A stretch of DNA of 40,610 nucleotides from Mycoplasmopsis iners ATCC 19705 (GCF_000701805.1 NZ_JNJW01000006.1:1-40610), one strand, 5' to 3'; numbered from the stretch's first letter, positions 10,361 through 21,564 are shown. Made by a program: numbers and translations. Notes: generated from the sequence alone by a model not told the origin.

Positions 10361-11889
10361 TAACTTTATCAATTTCATTAAGTAATTGATCTTTAAAATT
10401 GTGATAAATTATTGGGTTAGCCGATGTATCTACTTCTTCATTAATAATATTTTTAGCTTTAATATTAGCTTTAGCTTGGTCTTCATCGCTTACTAAAGTA
10501 GTTAAATAAACTATTCTAATATCTCTAACAAAATTACCTAAACTATCTGTTCTAACATCATAAATATATTTATTTGTATCATAATCAGGTTGTAGTTCAG
10601 GATAAATTGCTTCGCCTGTTTCACTATATTTTGGATATAAGATATGTTTAACTTTTAAGTTGTCTGCTTCAGCATTAAGAACTTCAACAGTGCTTGTTCC
10701 AGCTTTAGTTTTTGAAACCTCTCATCTAAAATGTTCAACATCATCTTTAACAGTTAAACCGGTAGAAATAACAGTTTTGTATTGTTTCTTTTTATCTTTT
10801 GCATTAGTTAATTGAATATTTTCGCCAAAAAAGTCTTTAGTATAGCCTTTTGGATTAACAAAAATGTCAGAAGCTGCATCCGTTTTAGTAATTTTAATTC
10901 TTCTATTTCTTTCAACTAATTTAAGTTTGTTATTAGTTTGTGAAAAGTCTTCAATAATATTTGTTGAATATTTTAAAACCCTACTTCCAACTGTTAAGTC
11001 AGTATCTCTTTCAGTTTTGATTGTACCTAACAATGTTCCGATTGTTGCTTGTCTACCGTCACCATCTGGGTGTACTGTAGTATATTCTCTATGTGCTAAA
11101 GCCATAACACCTGAGAAAAATCTTGACCTATCTTCAAATTTATAAGCACTATCAGGTTGAATGTATTTGCTTAATGATCCATATTGATCATAAACATTTT
11201 TATTAGCGGGTTCAGTTTTGAATTTTAAAATAATTCTTAAAGCTGTAGTTCAGCCTTTTCACATACTATGACCAGTTACGTATGAAATTAATGCTTTGTC
11301 AAAAACATCTTTATAGTTAACTTGTCAGCCTTTGCTGTTCATGTTAGCAATATCAATATCCGGCTTAAATGGGCGTCCTTGTAATTCGACAGCTTCATCA
11401 GAAAAAATTCCATAATTTTCAGTTATAGTTGAACCTTCTCTATATGAAAAAGGACTATTAGTTTTACCAGGAGTTCATATTCATTCTCTTGGTGCTGTTA
11501 ATGTAAAACCTTCAAAACCTCAATTCTTGCCGTCTCTATTGAAAGTATTTTTCATAATTTTATCCAACGTTTCTATAGAAAGCCTGTTTTGATTATCTAC
11601 ATCATTAGACAAGTATAGAGGATTGAATGTTGGCTCATTTGAGTTAGGGTATTTCTGCATATTTTTAAACTTGTCAAAACTAAAGCCGTGTTCATCATTG
11701 TCATCGTTTAATGACAATTTAATTGAACCGGAAACCACTTTTAAATCTTTTGAAATAAAAACACCAATTCTTGATCCGCCCAATAAATCAAAATCAACTT
11801 CGTCATTAGCTTCTCTTTCATTTTGAGCAACTACTTTTGGTCATACCCAACGTCCAAAACGATTGTTGTTGTTAGCATCAGGAAATCAG

Positions 11890-11896
11890 AAAAAAA
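11890..11896 (-). other. Homopolymer (T7 in the sense strand) at the frameshift
   Basis: The plus strand has seven A. On the coding strand, the frame from the start codon reads E-W-T-V-S-F-F and then runs to TAA at 11872. With six T it would read ..S-F-F-W-F-P-D-A-N-N-N-N-R-F-G and continue for about 1,450 residues. This is the single point where the two frames meet. Confidence 0.85.
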
Positions 11897-12198
11897 GAAA
11901 CAGTTCATTCTGTTATTCCTGAATCTTCAGTTTTTTCTATTTTGACATTTTTATAGATAGATTCGGCAGAATTAAACTTAAATTTTTTAGCTCATCCTTC
12001 GCTCGAACGATAACTTGATGAAGGTGCTGTATATCATTCAACATCTTTAAGAAATTGTTTTCAATAGTCTTCCTCAAATTCCTTTTTAACAACAATATCA
12101 CCGTCAGCCAAATTAACATTAGCACTTAAACCAGTTGAAATTACAACAGGGGTTAAACCTAAAAATGCTGTTGCAGTTAATAAAAATTTTTTCTTCAT

Positions 12199-12327
12199 AA
12201 ACTTCCTTTAACAAAATTTAAATTTAAATGTTAGATTTAACATTTTTATAGTAATTTTTAACAATTCGAACGCATTAAAACGGCAAAAAACCAATAAAAT
12301 TGTTAAAACACTATAAAAATTGTATTC
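12199..12327 (-). promoter_or_regulatory. 5' leader and -10 element of surface protein 1
   Basis: On the minus strand TACAAT (12324-12319) is a good -10 match, directly next to the poly-A tract. The leader to the ATG is about 120 bases. The SD-like AAGGAAG is at 12208-12202. An inverted repeat (ATTTTTATAGT near 12242-12253 with ACTATAAAAAT near 12309-12320) encloses most of the leader. Confidence 0.5.
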
Positions 12328-12344
12328 TTTTTTTTTTTTTTTTT
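12328..12344 (-). repeat. 17-base homopolymer (poly-A in sense) in the surface protein 1 promoter
   Basis: Seventeen consecutive T on the plus strand, so A17 on the coding strand. It lies between TTTACA (12349-12344, a plausible -35) and TACAAT (12324-12319, a plausible -10), giving a spacer of 19 bases at the present length. Length changes would alter promoter spacing. Confidence 0.85.
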
Positions 12345-12464
12345 GTAAAAACGGCTTGATTTCAGCTCAAATTAACAAAAAAACAAATTTTTTTGGCAAA
12401 AATTAACATTTTTTAATTTTTATGCTTATAATAACTTATTTTATTTTTGCTAATCACTTTTAAT

Positions 12465-12531
12465 TTGACAAAAGCTAGAATCTTACAATTAAAAGGCTTT
12501 TAATAGTATCTTAATTTAGTTAATATATAAT
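12465..12531 (+). promoter_or_regulatory. Promoter region of gdpP
   Basis: TATAAT at 12526-12531 ends only nine bases before the gdpP ATG, and no purine-rich ribosome binding site lies between. TTGACA at 12465-12470 is too far away to pair with it. A TACAAT at 12484-12489 is an alternative -10 that would allow a longer leader. The divergent spacer 12199-12540 otherwise holds only AT-rich sequence and the surface protein 1 promoter. Confidence 0.5.
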
Positions 12532-12540
12532 TAAAATCAA

Positions 12541-14529
12541 ATGAATAAAGATAAATTAGGTATTAGAAAAAGAAACTTAATCATATTTAGTGTGCTTTTA
12601 ATTGCTTCAATTATTGGTTTTATTGCTTTTATTACGCTTTATTACACTATTAAGCAACCAAATAATTGAATTAGCGCAATTTTTCTTTTGTTTGTAATTA
12701 TTTCAGTTTTAGCAGTGGGAATTTTTGCAACGCTAAGTGTTAGAGAATATTTAAACCGCCAAATTATTGTTAAGCAATCATTTGATAACTACATTGACGA
12801 AATGATTAGCCACAATTTAATGGGAACAATAATTTTTGACATTAATAACAAAATTTTATGAACTAGCAAATTTATTAGGAAACGTTTTGGGCGCAAATGA
12901 ATTGGTATTTCTTTAATAGCATTTTTCCAAACATGTGGAATTGATTTAGCAAATCAAGAAAAAGAGTTTGAATTTAAATATAACAATTTTTATTACCGTG
13001 TTAAATTATGAAATTTAAATAATTCATTAAGCATTAAAGATATTACTCTTGAAAAAAATGTTTTAGCAACATATAACCAAGAAGCTATTGTTTTAGGTGA
13101 ATTAGAAATTGATAATTATCCGCTTTATCAATCAGTTTTATCAGAAGAACAAATTTATAACTTAAATAAAGAAGTTATCAAAACACTTGATAGTTTAGTT
13201 GCTAGATACAATTTTGTTTATCGTCAATACAACACCAATGGTAAGTTTTTAATAATAACTAACAAACTAAGTTTAGAAGCAATGAAAGCTGTTAACTTTA
13301 AATTTTTTGACGAATTGCACAATATTTTAGTTGATAGTGAAAGCAATATTACAATCTCAATTTCAGTTGGTTTTATTGAAGGAACCGAAAACTTAAATGT
13401 CAAAATGCAAAAAGCTAAACAGGCATTATTACAAGCTCAAAGTCGGGGCGGAGATCAAGTGGCTATCTTTTCAGATTTAGATGTGGCTCGTTATTACGGC
13501 TCAACTAGAGAAATCTTGCCAAATATTGACCGGACAAGAATTAAATCATTTATTAGTTTGCTTGCTGAAAGAATGAAATCAAGCGATGTTGAACAAGTAA
13601 TTATTTACGGACACAGCAATGCTGATTTAGATGCAATTGGGTCAGCTTTAGGTTTGGTTGCTTTAGCTAAAGCTTTTAAAAAACCAGCCTACATTTGTAC
13701 AAATACACAAGATGACACAACCAAAAGAATTATTAAAAATTATTATGAAGACAGTACAGTCTTTATTAAATCTAAACAAGCTGAAAAATTAAGTAATCAA
13801 AAAACTTTAGTTGTTTTTGTTGATAATTCACATCCAACTAGAACTGATAATCCCAATGCTTTAAAAAACATCTTACAAAAAAATGTGTTTGTTATTGATC
13901 ACCATAGATTAGGTTTAGCAATTGATTTTGCTCCAAAAGCTAACCGTATCATTGACCCTTCTGTTTCATCTGCTTCAGAAATTGTTACTGAAATCTTAAT
14001 GTTTATTGAAAAAGACATCAATGTTGATTGAAAAACAGCACAAATGTTATTAAATGGAATTTATTTAGATACCTTACAATTCCAAAAGCATGTTACATTT
14101 AAAACATTTGAAGCAGCTTCTTGATTACAAAGCAAAGGAGCAGATTCATACAAAAGTAGTGAAACATTAAAAATTGATACCGAAACATATCAAAAAGTTA
14201 ATGAACTTCTCGAAAATCTTCAAGAAGTTAAACCAGGCTATTATTTAGCTTATAAAGACATAGAATTGTCAAATGATGTTATTTCAATCGCAGCAGAAGA
14301 AATTTTAAGAATTAGTGGACGTAAAGCAAGTTTTGTTATTGCTAAAACCGAAAAAGGTAATCAATATAAATTGAGCGCCCGCGGACTTGAAACTAATGTA
14401 CAAATTATTGCTGAAGCAGTTGGTGGTGGTGGACACTTTGGAACAGCCGCAGCAGTAAGCGATGAAAAATTAGATGTTTTTGTTGACAATATTAAACAAG
14501 CTATAGTTAGTGTTAAAAATTATGATTAA
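12541..14529 (+). CDS. gdpP: GdpP-type cyclic-di-AMP phosphodiesterase (DHH/DHHA1)
   Basis: Membrane-bound hydrolase of the second messenger c-di-AMP. The 662 residues comprise two N-terminal membrane helices (about 14-34 and 43-65), a degenerate PAS region, a degenerate GGDEF domain (about 175-315) and the catalytic DHH/DHHA1 domains. Manganese-site motifs are intact: H358 with D362 and D364 (HSNADLD), D428 (VDNSH), D453-H454-H455, and GGGGH at 628-632. The GGDEF signature is replaced by SRGGDQV, as expected for GdpP, which does not make c-di-GMP. TGA is read as Trp several times. The order gdpP-rplI-dnaB is the conserved Firmicute arrangement and supports the call. The start has no visible ribosome binding site. 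Confidence 0.93.
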
Positions 14530-14544
14530 TTCAAAGGAGATATT

Positions 14545-14994
14545 ATGAAAGTTATTTTATTAAAAGATACCAAAGAAGGTAAAGCTAATACAATCATTGA
14601 AGTAAGCAATGGTTATGGAACAAACTTTTTAATTGCTAAAGGTTTAGCAATGCCATATAACGAATCAACTAAAAAAATCTTAGACAAAAAACTTAACGAT
14701 TTAGTTGCCAATGAAATGGAACATAGAGCTGAAGCTTTAAAACTCAAAGAAAAACTTGAACAAGAAGAACTTCATTTCCAATTAGAAGCCAAGATAGATG
14801 CTAATGGCAATTTAAATGTTCATCATGCCATTTCAACCAAAGATATAATGAAAGAATTAGTTAAAAAAGGCTATAAATTAGACAAATACGCTGTACAAAA
14901 AGTTCATTTAGTATCAAACGGTTTACATGAAATTGATATTCATGTTTACAACGATATTATTGCTAAATTAAAAGTAAAAATTACTTTAAAATAA
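14545..14994 (+). CDS. rplI: 50S ribosomal protein L9 (bL9)
   Basis: 149 residues, the normal length. The N-terminal globular domain shows MKVILLKDTKEGKANTIIEV and NGYGTNFLIAKGLAMPY, followed by a long charged connecting helix (about 45-75) and a C-terminal rRNA-binding domain. It starts 15 bases after gdpP with AAAGGAG before the ATG, so it is probably cotranscribed with gdpP, and it is followed by a hairpin terminator. Confidence 0.96.
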   Translation: MKVILLKDTKEGKANTIIEVSNGYGTNFLIAKGLAMPYNESTKKILDKKLNDLVANEMEHRAEALKLKEKLEQEELHFQLEAKIDANGNLNVHHAISTKDIMKELVKKGYKLDKYAVQKVHLVSNGLHEIDIHVYNDIIAKLKVKITLK

Positions 14995-15002
14995 ACTAAA
15001 GT

Positions 15003-15021
15003 GCCTATTTCATAGGCTTTT
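15003..15021 (+). terminator. Hairpin terminator after rplI
   Basis: GCCTAT and ATAGGC form a 6-bp stem with a three-base loop, followed by TTTT. Only about 20 bases separate it from dnaB, so readthrough is likely. Confidence 0.7.
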
Positions 15022-15042
15022 ATGTTTTAAAGGGAGAAAAAA

Positions 15043-16488
15043 ATGGAAAATAATACCAACCAGAATTCAAATTCTAATAGTAATTCAATTTATAATTTTG
15101 AATTGGAACAAGAAGTATTATCTTTAGTTATCAATAACCAAGTAAACTCACACAAATTAATTCCTTATTTGGATAAAAAAGATTTTTATGATGTTGCAAA
15201 TCAACAACTTTTTATCATTTTGCAATATTTATACGATAATAACTTTTCAATTAATGATGCAACAATTTTAAAAGCTGCTAAAGATTTAAATATGCAATAT
15301 GTAAATAATCCATTTTTAAATCAAGTTTATAATGCGAACGCTTTAGAAGTCAATATGCAGCTTTATTTAGAAGAAATTGTTGAAATTTCTAAAATGAGAA
15401 GTTTGCAAATGGGTTTAACTAACATTATTAACCAAATTAATAGCAATCCGAAATTAAAAACAGACACTATCGTGCCTGAAATTCAAGAATTGTTATTTGG
15501 TATTGATCGTTTAAACAACCAAAAAATGTTTACAGAAAGCAAAGATGTTAGTGCTGAATATTACAACAAGCTTTTAAAACTAAGAGAGCGCAATGGCAAC
15601 GAAATTAATGGTTTAGCAACCGGTTTCCCACAATTTGACCGTCTTAATCAAGGTTTACAACCAACAGAATTAATTATTTTAGCCGCTCGTCCAGCTATGG
15701 GAAAAACCGCATATGCCTTAAACATAGCACTAAACGTTGCTAAATCTCATTTTTCAAAATTCCAAACCAACTCGCCTAAAAATGTTGCTTTTTTCAGCTT
15801 TGAAATGTCGCCAGAACAACTAATGGGTAGAATTTATGGTATTTTTTCTGAAGTTGAAGGCTCAAAACTTAAAAATGCTAAATTTTTAACTGATAATGAT
15901 ATGGCCAGAATTGAAAAAGCCAAAGTACAAATTGACAATTTAAACTTATTTATAGACGATTCTGGTTCTACCACTTTAAGAACATTAGTTTGAAAATGTC
16001 GTAGGTTGCACACTTTAAAGAAATTAGATTTAATTGTAATTGACTATTTACAATTGATTGCTACTGACAAAGGCGAAAAATTTGATAGCAGACAAAATGA
16101 AGTGGCAAAAATTAGTCGTACATTAAAATTGCTAGCTAAAGAATTAAACATTCCAATCATCGCATTAAGCCAGTTATCACGTGAAGTAGAAAAAAGAAAT
16201 GATAAAAGACCAATGCTTTCAGATCTTAAAGAATCAGGAGCGATTGAACAAGATGCAGATATCGTGCTTTTCTTATATAGAGATAATTACTATAAAAAAG
16301 ATCCTAAAGAACAAGATCCAAATAGTACCTATGACTTTACAGAAACTGAATTGATTGTTGCCAAAAACCGGAATGGAGCAACAGTTGATATTGAATTATT
16401 ATTTAATATGCCGGTTGGTAAATTTATTGATCCAAGTGAAAGACAAATCAATAATTTCTCATCTAATACACAATATGAAGGTAATTAA
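15043..16488 (+). CDS. dnaB: Replicative DNA helicase DnaB
   Basis: The hexameric helicase unwinds DNA ahead of the replication fork. The ATG at 15043 follows AGGGAGA and gives 481 residues. The N-terminal primase-interacting domain spans about 15-130. The RecA-fold ATPase has Walker A AARPAMGKTA at about 214-223 and Walker B LIVIDYLQLI, followed by the SQLSREVEKRNDKRPMLSDL region and the SGAIEQDADIVLFLYR motif. One in-frame TGA at 15991 is Trp. The N terminus carries a short Asn/Ser-rich stretch. Confidence 0.96.
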
Positions 16489-16490
16489 TT

Positions 16491-17780
16491 ATGTCCCTGA
16501 CCGTTAAAATTTTATTTATTTGTTTATTAATTATTTTAATTCTTGCCAGTGGTATTTTTAGTGCTGCTGAAACAGCTTATACTTCACTTAATCCAGGCAA
16601 AATTGAAACTTTAACTGCTAAAAATTCTTTAAGTAGTAAATTAATCAAAAAACAATACAAATTTTTTAATCAAACTTTAGTCACAATCTTAATTTGTAAC
16701 AACATTGTTAATATTGCGGCTTCAGCAATGGTTTCTTATTTATTAAGCAAAATCTTAGGTCATTATGCTGACTATAATGTTCTAATTTCAACTTTGGTTA
16801 TGACACCATTAATTGTGCTTTTTGGTGAAATTATTCCAAAATTGATTGCTAAATCACACCCAATTTACACAGCTAAAACACTTTGCTGATTATTAGTTTT
16901 CTTCTTTTATTTATTTTTCATTTTTGCCTATCCTATAAGCAAATTTGGCAAAAAAATTTATATCACTAACACTGAGCAAGATGTAAAGAATTTGATTGAT
17001 GTAGCCCAAAATGAAGGCGTTTTAGAAACTAATGAAAGTATTATGGCACAAAATGCGTTAGATCTTGATAGTACTAAAGTAAGAAAGCATTTTGTTAAAG
17101 CTAAAGACATTTCTTTTGTTTATGCTAATGATTCTATTTCAACAGTTAAAGAAGTCTTTTTAGACACTAACTATTCACGTCTTCCTGTTAAAAACAACAA
17201 TGATGAATTTATCGGCATTATTTTGCTCAAAGATATTTTTCATTTACAAAAAGGTAAAGTGATCAATTATTTAAAAACAATCCCAACTCTCAGTGCTAAT
17301 ATTTCTTTATCTAGGGCTTTAGAAATTTTAAGAATGAATAAATCCCAAATGGCCTTTGTTACAGATAATAATAGCTCAACTGAAGTCTTAGGAATAATCA
17401 CCATTGAAGACATTTTAGAAGAAATCGTTGGTGAAATTTATGATGAATATGACGAAGATGAATGAAAAGAAATTTCTGAAATTAGTTTAGAACTTTATCA
17501 CGCCAGAAGTTCAGTTAAAATTAAAGACTTAATCAAGAAAATTGAAATTGAGCTTAATGTTACTAAAAAAGAAAATGAAATGACATTAGGTCAATGATTA
17601 GAACATAAAACACATAAAAAATTAAGTAAAAGCACCAATTTTTCTGTTGAAGATATTACTTTCAAGACTTTAAACAAAATAAATGCTAAAGGCAATCTTT
17701 GAAACATTGAAATTAGTTTAGGTAGCAATGCTGAATTGATTAATGAAAGCAGCGAAATTGAACTCAAACATTTACAATAA
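16491..17780 (+). CDS. CNNM/CorC (hemolysin C)-family membrane protein with CBS domains
   Basis: 429 residues. The N-terminal DUF21/CNNM transmembrane domain (about 1-155) contains SGIFSAAETAYTSLNP and LFGEIIPK, typical of this family. A CBS pair follows (about 195-320), with STVKEVFLDTNYSRLPV and the ending GIITIEDILEEIVGEIYDEYD. The C-terminal domain (about 335-429) resembles the CorC/HlyC domain. Family members are linked to magnesium or cobalt homeostasis; the older hemolysin name is not evidence of haemolysis. It starts two bases after the dnaB stop, and TGA is used as Trp. Confidence 0.88.
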
Positions 17781-17829
17781 TTAAGAATTAATTATTTCAA
17801 CAAATTCTTAAAGATTCAATTTATTTTTG

Positions 17830-17835
17830 TATAAT
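17830..17835 (+). promoter_or_regulatory. -10 element for tRNA-Ser
   Basis: TATAAT lies 12 bases before the mature 5' end of the tRNA, which fits a dedicated tRNA promoter. No clear -35 element is visible. Confidence 0.6.
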
Positions 17836-17847
17836 TAAGAAACTTGT

Positions 17848-17939
17848 GGAACAGTACTCAAGTCGGTCGAAGAGGCGGTCCTGCTAAGACTGTAGGGGAG
17901 GCAACTCCCGCGGAGGTTCGAATCCTCTCTGTTCCGCCA
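17848..17939 (+). tRNA. tRNA-Ser (anticodon GCU)
   Basis: 92 bases with encoded CCA. The acceptor stem pairs GGAACAG with CTGTTCC. The anticodon loop reads CTGCTAA, giving anticodon GCU for AGC/AGU codons. The long variable arm (GGGGAGGCAACTCCCG) marks a class II tRNA, and the T-arm GGTTCGAATCC is intact. A T run follows and may act in termination. Confidence 0.95.
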
Positions 17940-18017
17940 GTTTTTTTATACTATTTTTTGCATTAGAAAATAAGCAATTTAATATAATTAAACAATGCTT
18001 TTAAGAAAGGAGAGATT

Positions 18018-20711
18018 TTGAATATTCCTAATTATTTAGACAAAGGTTTATCAAGCTTAGAAGTTGAAAAGAGATTGGCTCAATTTGGCGAAAATAGCTT
18101 GATTAAGCCTAAAAAAGTAAACTGATTTGTTGCGTTTTTTAAACAATTCATGGACCCAATGGTTATTCTTTTAATCATTGCAGCATTAATTAGTTTTAGT
18201 TTAGCAATTTATGGGCATGTTTCAGGCAAAAACCAAGGCACTGAATTAATTATTTCATATGTTGAACCAGCTATTATTGTTTTAGTTATTTCACTTAATA
18301 GTATGTTAGGTGCTTATCAAGAAGTTAAAAGCGATCAAGCAGTACGCGCTTTAGAGAAAATGAATGAAACAAATGCTACTGTTAAAAGAGATGGCAAAGT
18401 TCAATTAATACCTGCAAATCAATTAGTACCAGGTGATATTGTTATTTTAAATGCTGGAGATGTAATAAGTGCTGATGCTAGAATTATTGAAGCTTACAAT
18501 TTAAAAGTTGTTGAAGCTTCTTTAACTGGTGAATCACTAGCTGTGGAAAAATTTGCTGATTTTGCCAAAGAACAAAATTCAATTCTGGCCGAAAATAACC
18601 ATTTAGTATTCTCCGGCACATATGTAACTAACGGTAAGGCCATTGTAGTAGTAGAAAAAACCGGTGCACAGACTGAAATTGGTAAAATTAACTCAATGAT
18701 TCAGAGTCAAGAAAAAACTCTTACACCTTTACAAATTAAATTAAATAAGTTAAGCAAAATTTTTGGTATTTCAGGAATTATTTTGCTTTTTGTAAGTTTC
18801 ATTGTTCAAGTAATTTTAACTAATGTTGTTAAAGGTTCATGATCAGAACCTAGTGCTTACACTGATGCATTAGTAATTGGTATTAGTTTAGCTGTTGCTG
18901 CTATTCCAGAGGGTTTAATAACCTTTACTACAGTTTTATTAAGTATTGGTGTTGCTCAAATGACAAAGCAAAAAGGTTTAGTAAAAAACCTTTTAGCAGT
19001 TGAAACACTAGGCTCTGTTTCAATAATTTGTAGCGATAAAACTGGAACTTTAACCGAAAACAAAATGACTGTTGTTGATGGTTATTTTAATGGACATTAT
19101 TTAGGAGAAAAAAGCTTAATTAATGAACATTTCGTTAATTTAGCAAAATATTTGACTTTATGTAATGATGCCTCAATTCATTTTAATGAACAAACTCAAC
19201 AATTTGATGAAGTTGGTGATCCAACCGAAACAGGTTTATTAAGATTTGCTTATTCATACAATTTACACAAAGACGAATTATTAAAACAAATGCCACTTAT
19301 TTCTTCATTGCCTTTTGACAGTGATAGAAAATTAATGTCTGTATTAGTTAAAGCACAAAATGGTAATTTAATTATTACTAAAGGGGCTCCAGATGTGATT
19401 CTAAGCAGATGTAAAAACATCGAAATTAATCCAATTGAGCTTATTAATAGACAATTTGGTGAAAAAGCTTACCGTGTTTTAGCTGTTGCTATTAAAGAAA
19501 CTAAGCAAAACAATTTAGATTTTGCTGACGAAAATGATTTAACTTTCGTTGGGTTAATCGCTATGATTGACCCACCAAGAGCTAATGTTGCTCAAAGTAT
19601 CAAAATGGCGCAAAATGCCGGAATTAAAACAGTTATGATTACTGGGGATCATTTAAACACAGCTAAGGCTATAGCAAGTAATTTAGGCATTTATCAAGCT
19701 AATGATTTAGCAATCAGCGGTGAAGAATTAGCTAAAATGAGCGATGAAGAATTAAAAGCAAATGTAACCAAAATCAGTGTTTATGCTAGAGTAAATCCAA
19801 GTGATAAATTAAGAATTGTGAAAGCTTGACAATCACATGATCAAGTTGTTGCAATGACTGGAGATGGTGTAAATGACGCACCGGCTTTAAAAGCTAGTGA
19901 TATTGGTTGTGCAATGGGAATTACCGGAACAGATGTTTCAAAACAAGCAGCTGATTTAGTTTTAGTTGATGATAATTTCAACACAATTGTTAATTCTGTT
20001 AAAAACGGGCGTTTAATTTTTGACAAAATTAAAGTAGTTATTTTAAACCTCTTAATTTCTTCTTTAACTGAAGTTTTAGTAATGTTAATTGGCATGATTT
20101 TATTTTTCTTAGTATTTAGAAAACAAATTGGCAATCATGAATTTTACATTTTTGGAGCTTCACAATTGCTATGAATTAATTTATTAACTCATGGGTTACC
20201 AGCAATTGCTTTAGGTTTAGTTGACTCTGGTAAAAACGTTATGAATCGAGCTCCATATTCAAGAAAAGAAAGTGTTTTTGCTAGAGGCATGGGTTGAAAC
20301 TTAATTATTCAATCGTTGATTTTGTCAAGCTTAACTTTAATTGCCTATACATTAGGAGCAATTATAGCAATCAATGATGGTAAAGAAGGCGTCGAATTTC
20401 TTAATTATGCCTCAACCGCTGCTTTCTTAACTTTAGGCATAGCCGCTTCGTTAAATAGCATTAATTTAATGAGTGATAAGTCAATTTTTGTTGCTTCAAT
20501 GAAAAAATACTGAATTGTTTGATTAGCGGCCTCATTCTCAGTTTTATGTACTTTATTTGTTGTGCTTGTGCCTGACTTATCAAGTGTATTCAGAATGATG
20601 AAAAATGTTTATACTCAACCATTAATTTTGGTTGTTGGTATAAGTTTAGCCTTTGGTTTAACACTAAGCAATGAAGGCTGAAAATTAACTAAAAAATTCA
20701 TTAATAAATAA
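18018..20711 (+). CDS. P-type cation-transporting ATPase (P2 type, probably calcium)
   Basis: ATP-driven cation pump of 897 residues in the plasma membrane. I chose a TTG start at 18018 because AAAGGAGAG lies just before it and the N terminus (..[18 protein letters not shown]) matches the cation-ATPase N domain; no ATG in frame precedes DPMVILLI. The actuator motif is [10 protein letters not shown], the membrane motif VAAIPEGL, the phosphorylation site SDKTGTLTE (D340), and the hinge motif [10 protein letters not shown] at about 613-622. About ten membrane segments are present, with a cluster at the C terminus. The PEGL motif and size favour a P2A calcium pump, though the exact ion is inferred. 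TGA is read as Trp several times. Confidence 0.9.
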
Positions 20712-20722
20712 TTATTAAATTT

Positions 20723-20758
20723 AACATTATTGTTATTAAATTAACAATGATGTTTTTT
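20723..20758 (+). terminator. Terminator after the P-type ATPase gene
   Basis: AACATTATTGTTA and TAACAATGATGTT form a 13-bp stem with one mismatch, followed by a T run. Confidence 0.85.
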
Positions 20759-20877
20759 ATTAACAGTAATTATTAATTCATAGCTATATTTTTACTAATT
20801 TTATTTTTTAATAGTTAGATTTACAAAAATTTATCAATTTAGTAAAATTGAAATACAAAAAATATAAAGGAGGACAT

Positions 20878-21564
20878 ATGGCAAATTTAATCAACCCTAA
20901 CAACAACACAAGTGACCAAGAACAAGGATTTAACCCTGTTGCTTCAAATGTTGAAAGACCAGCAACAGTTTCAACAAGCGGAAAAATTATTTTCTTCATT
21001 CTTTCAATAATTCCTGGTTTATTTATTCCACTTATTTGATACTTTGTAATTTGACCAAACCAATTCAAACGTATGCAAAACGAAGTAAATAACGCTGCTT
21101 CAACAATCGATACACAATTAAGCAAACGTTACCAAGTAATGACAACTTTCGTGGAAGCTACACAATCATATTACAAACATGAATCAACCATTTTTGAAGA
21201 AGTAGCAAGATGCCGTTCATTAGTTGGCCAAATGAATGCTAGTGTTGGTACTGGCGAAGGACAATTAAGAAGCGATTTAAACAACAATTTAAATGGTTTA
21301 ATGTCAAGATTGATTGCTGTAGTTGAAAATTATCCAGAATTAAAAGCAAGTCAATTAACCAGAGACTTAATGGAACAATCAGCATACTTAGAAAACGAAA
21401 TTGCTGCTGCTAGAAGACTATACAACTCATACGTAAACGACTTTAACATTGTAATTACACAATGACCAAAAAGTGTTTGCGCAGCTAAAATGAGATTAAC
21501 TTCATTACCATTATTCCAAGCTGCTAACGTTGAAAGACAAAGAGTTTCAGCAAAATTAAACTAA
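20878..21564 (+). CDS. LemA-family protein
   Basis: 228 residues. The ATG at 20878 has the best ribosome binding site in the window (AAAGGAGG at about 20866-20873); an upstream in-frame TTG at 20848 would encode part of that site and is rejected. A short hydrophilic N terminus precedes one membrane segment (about 38-60, GKIIFFILSIIPGLF). A long helical extracytoplasmic region follows (NEVNNAASTIDTQLSKRYQV, FEEVARCRSLVGQ), typical of LemA. The molecular function of the family is unknown. It is monocistronic, with its own terminator. Confidence 0.88.

Larger units (their letters stand above)
7524..12198 (-). pseudogene. Giant repeat-containing surface protein 1 (frameshifted; possibly phase-OFF)
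   Basis: The ATG at 12198 is preceded by AAAGGAAG. It encodes a signal peptide (MKKKFLLTATAFLGLTPVV..) with no lipobox cysteine, so it is probably secreted and anchored by the C-terminal hydrophobic segment and the basic tail KRRKRKF. An N-terminal domain of about 600 residues, rich in aromatic residues (GSRIGVFIS, GWQVNYKDVF, GHSMWKGW), resembles nothing I can name. It is followed by about 17 helical repeats of about 45 residues. Read from the ATG, the frame ends at TAA 11872 after 108 residues. Removing one T from the T7 run at 11890-11896 joins it to a frame that stays open to 7524, for about 1,557 residues in total. Eight or more TGA codons are read as Trp. The gene may be switched off reversibly rather than dead, or the extra base may be a sequencing error. 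Its likely role is adhesion or binding of host proteins, by analogy only. Confidence 0.8.

Noticed and set aside
11937-12125. Minus-strand ORF beginning MLMLIWLTVIL inside the start of surface protein 1
   Set aside because: It lies in the other frame from the signal peptide, has no ribosome binding site and ends at a TAG before the frameshift, so it is a shadow of the true reading frame.
13282-13500. Active GGDEF (c-di-GMP cyclase) domain in the DHH protein
   Set aside because: The GGDEF signature is replaced (SRGGDQV) and the context gdpP-rplI-dnaB identifies the GdpP family, whose GGDEF domain is degenerate.
16491-17780. Haemolysin
   Set aside because: The similarity to hemolysin C reflects family naming only; the domains (CNNM, CBS pair, CorC-like end) indicate an ion-homeostasis protein.
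20848-20880. Upstream TTG start for the LemA-family gene
   Set aside because: It would place the AAAGGAGG ribosome binding site inside the coding region; the ATG at 20878 has ideal spacing from that site.
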